Shown piece after piece: positions 12,042 to 13,469 of a stretch of DNA of 13,469 nt. This stretch comes from Peptococcaceae bacterium. Lineage in GTDB: Bacteria > Bacillota > Dehalobacteriia > UBA7702. The DNA is taken from assembly GCA_019415505.1 (NCBI GenBank), contig DXZC01000059.1, positions 1 through 13,469 of the forward strand, in the 5' to 3' direction. The translations under genes were made by a program, and so were the position numbers. The stretch's first letter is position 1; every line of letters starts with the position of its first letter. The notes under the pieces were generated by a model. The model saw only the letters and a program-made list of their open reading frames with translations. It did not search any database and had not been told where the DNA came from.

Positions 12042-13469
12042 ATGAAAAGAAATCACATTGCTGGCTATCCTTCTGCTACAGCGGCAAATCTTTCCCTATT
12101 TACTGACGGAGACTTGGAGCGGATTCATCTTGCGACTTTGGAGATTCTGGAAAGAGTGGGGGTTTACTTTGAAAATGACGAAGCCATCAAAATTTTAAAA
12201 GATGCCGGCGCCCAGGTGGAGGACGGCAATATTGTAAAATTACCTGGTTACATGGTAGAAGAAGCCATTCGTACTGCCCCTAAAAACCTGATTCTTGCCG
12301 GTAGGTCAGAAGAAAACGATATGCTGATTCAAAAAGGCCGTGTTTATTTTACCACTTTCGGTCAAGGCGTTAGCGTTGATGATCCTTATACCGGTCAGTG
12401 GCGTCCTTCGGTCAAGCAGGACATTTGTAATGCCGCTAAAACTGTTGACGCCTTGGCAGGCTACGATTTCTGTTTTGATATGCTGGCCGCATCTGACGTC
12501 CATGCTGCCATTGAATGTTATCACACCTTTGAAGCCAAAATTACTAACACCTCTAAACATATTGTGGCTCCTGCTCAGACTAGAGATCGGGCAGAACTTC
12601 TTACAGAGATGGGCATTGCCATTAGCGGTAGCTTAAAAGCATTGCAAGAACGCCCTGTATTCCAGTTTGGCGGCTGCCCCATCAGCCCGTTAAGTTATCC
12701 CAATGACATGGCGGAATGCCTTATCTATTGTGCTGAAAATGGACTACCCATTCATTGTCTTTCCATGTCAATGGCCGGCGGTATGGCTCCTACAACCTTG
12801 GCCGGAGCTTTGGTGGTGCATAATGCCGATATCCTTTCCGGCCTCGTGCTTCATCAAGCGGTACGCCCTGGCGCTCCCTTCATTTATGCCAGTTCCACCT
12901 CTATTATGTGGCTGAAAAAAGCCAGCGCTGTGTTGGGCTGTCCCGAAATTGGTATGATTAATGCTGGTCTAACCAAAATTACGCAAATGTATGGTTTGCC
13001 CTCGTTCGTAGCTGGAACATAGACTGACGCAAAAGTCGGCGACCAACAAGCTGCCCATGAAAAGACATTGTCCGCAATTTTACCGGTATTGGCAGGCGCC
13101 AATATGATTTACGGTCCCGGGATGTTGGATGCAGGCATGACCTTGAATTATAGCCAGCTAGTGGTTGATAACGAAATGATTAAAATGATCAAGCACGCGG
13201 TTCAGGGTATCCCCGTGAATGATTATACGATTGCCGCCGACGTCATCCGCGCAGTAGGCCCCAGAGGTCATTACCTCATGGAACAGCATACCATGGAAAA
13301 TCTCCACATTCAATCCGACACCACGCTCTTTGATCGTCAGACAAGAGAGGACTGGACTGCCCAGGGCAAGGAAAGTGTTAATACCAAAGCCGCGGAAAAG
13401 GCTCTGGATATTTTGGAAAGCTATCAGCCTGCTCCGCTACCCGGTGGCGCTGCCGAAAAAATGCAGGAT
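12042..13469 (+). CDS. mttB: Trimethylamine methyltransferase MttB, pyrrolysine-containing, 3' end missing
   Basis: COG5598 MttB family: transfers a methyl group from trimethylamine, or a related quaternary amine in non-Pyl members, to a cognate corrinoid protein. The first 326 codons (12042-13019) read as MttB throughout, ending in GLPSFVAGT. An in-frame TAG follows at 13020-13022 (codon 327), then 149 uninterrupted codons beginning TDAKVGDQQAAHEK and running to the window edge, with family features (GPGMLDAGMTLNYSQLV, GHYLMEQHT). Pyrrolysine in Methanosarcina MttB lies at about residue 334 in the same region. The total visible is 476 residues against about 495 for the family, so only a short C-terminus is missing. 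ATG 12042 follows GAAAGGAG (12028-12035). A caller using the standard code will report a truncated 326-residue protein. A nonsense mutation is the alternative, less likely given the position and the intact downstream frame. Confidence 0.92.
13020..13022 (+). other. In-frame UAG codon, probable pyrrolysine (residue 327 of MttB)
   Basis: Amber codon inside mttB in the context AGT-[UAG]-TDAK. The same frame continues open with MttB sequence on both sides. Pyrrolysine insertion needs pylT and pylS elsewhere in the genome; neither is in this window. Only a weak 4-bp stem (GACT/AGTC, 13022-13037) follows, so no clear PYLIS-like element is claimed. Confidence 0.88.

Noticed and set aside
13022..13037. 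PYLIS-like element just after the UAG
   Set aside because: Only a 4-bp GACT/AGTC stem with an 8-nt loop is visible, too weak to claim, and such elements are not needed for MttB-type read-through.
13020..13469. mttB as a pseudogene broken by a nonsense mutation
   Set aside because: There is a single stop at the position known for pyrrolysine in MttB, the same frame stays open for 149 codons with family sequence, and promoter and RBS are intact.

Overview
The window looks like a chromosomal segment of an anaerobic, spore-forming member of the Bacillota (class Clostridia; a Peptococcaceae or Desulfitobacterium-like relative is my guess). The evidence is a spore dipicolinate synthase pair, a gene order resembling the Bacillus subtilis pnpA-ylxY-mlpA-ymxH-spoVFA-spoVFB-asd-dapG-dapA-rnjB region, strong Shine-Dalgarno sequences, and a trimethylamine methyltransferase gene with an in-frame amber codon. 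All supported genes are on the + strand.

Region 1 (1-4540) is an RNA-turnover, sporulation and housekeeping cluster. It holds the 3' end of pnp, a YlxY/PdaB-like polysaccharide deacetylase whose ribosome-binding site is buried in a 15-bp hairpin, an M16 zinc peptidase (MlpA/YmxG type), dut, a YlmC/YmxH PRC-barrel protein, and dapB closed by a strong terminator. Compared with B. subtilis, dut and dapB are additional.

Region 2 (4540-10075) is the dipicolinate/lysine branch. After a second terminator-like hairpin, a SigK-like promoter precedes dpaA-dpaB. These genes convert the DapA product to dipicolinic acid for the spore core. A separate SigA-like promoter in the last codons of dpaB precedes asd-dapA-rnj, so the vegetative supply genes can be transcribed without the sporulation genes. 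The aspartokinase gene dapG, found between asd and dapA in B. subtilis, is absent here. RNase J closes the unit and is followed by a terminator.

Region 3 (10075-13469) is an accessory methylamine module. Two SigA-like promoters precede a PAS-AAA+-Fis sigma-54 activator. Between it and the next gene lie three palindromes of the form TGTCA-N7-TnACA whose centres are exactly 42 bp apart. They are followed by the activator gene's terminator and, one base later, a near-consensus -24/-12 sigma-54 promoter. That promoter drives an mttB-type gene. Its reading frame is interrupted by one UAG at codon 327 and then stays open for 149 codons to the window edge, as expected for pyrrolysine-containing MttB. 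Together this describes a ligand-inducible methylamine methyltransferase under a dedicated activator. The corrinoid protein and pyl genes are not in the window.

The three gene-free stretches of about 300 bp or more (4483-4822, 9947-10267, 11729-12041) are explained mainly by terminators, promoters and operator-like repeats. I see no tRNA, rRNA, CRISPR array, insertion sequence or credible minus-strand gene.
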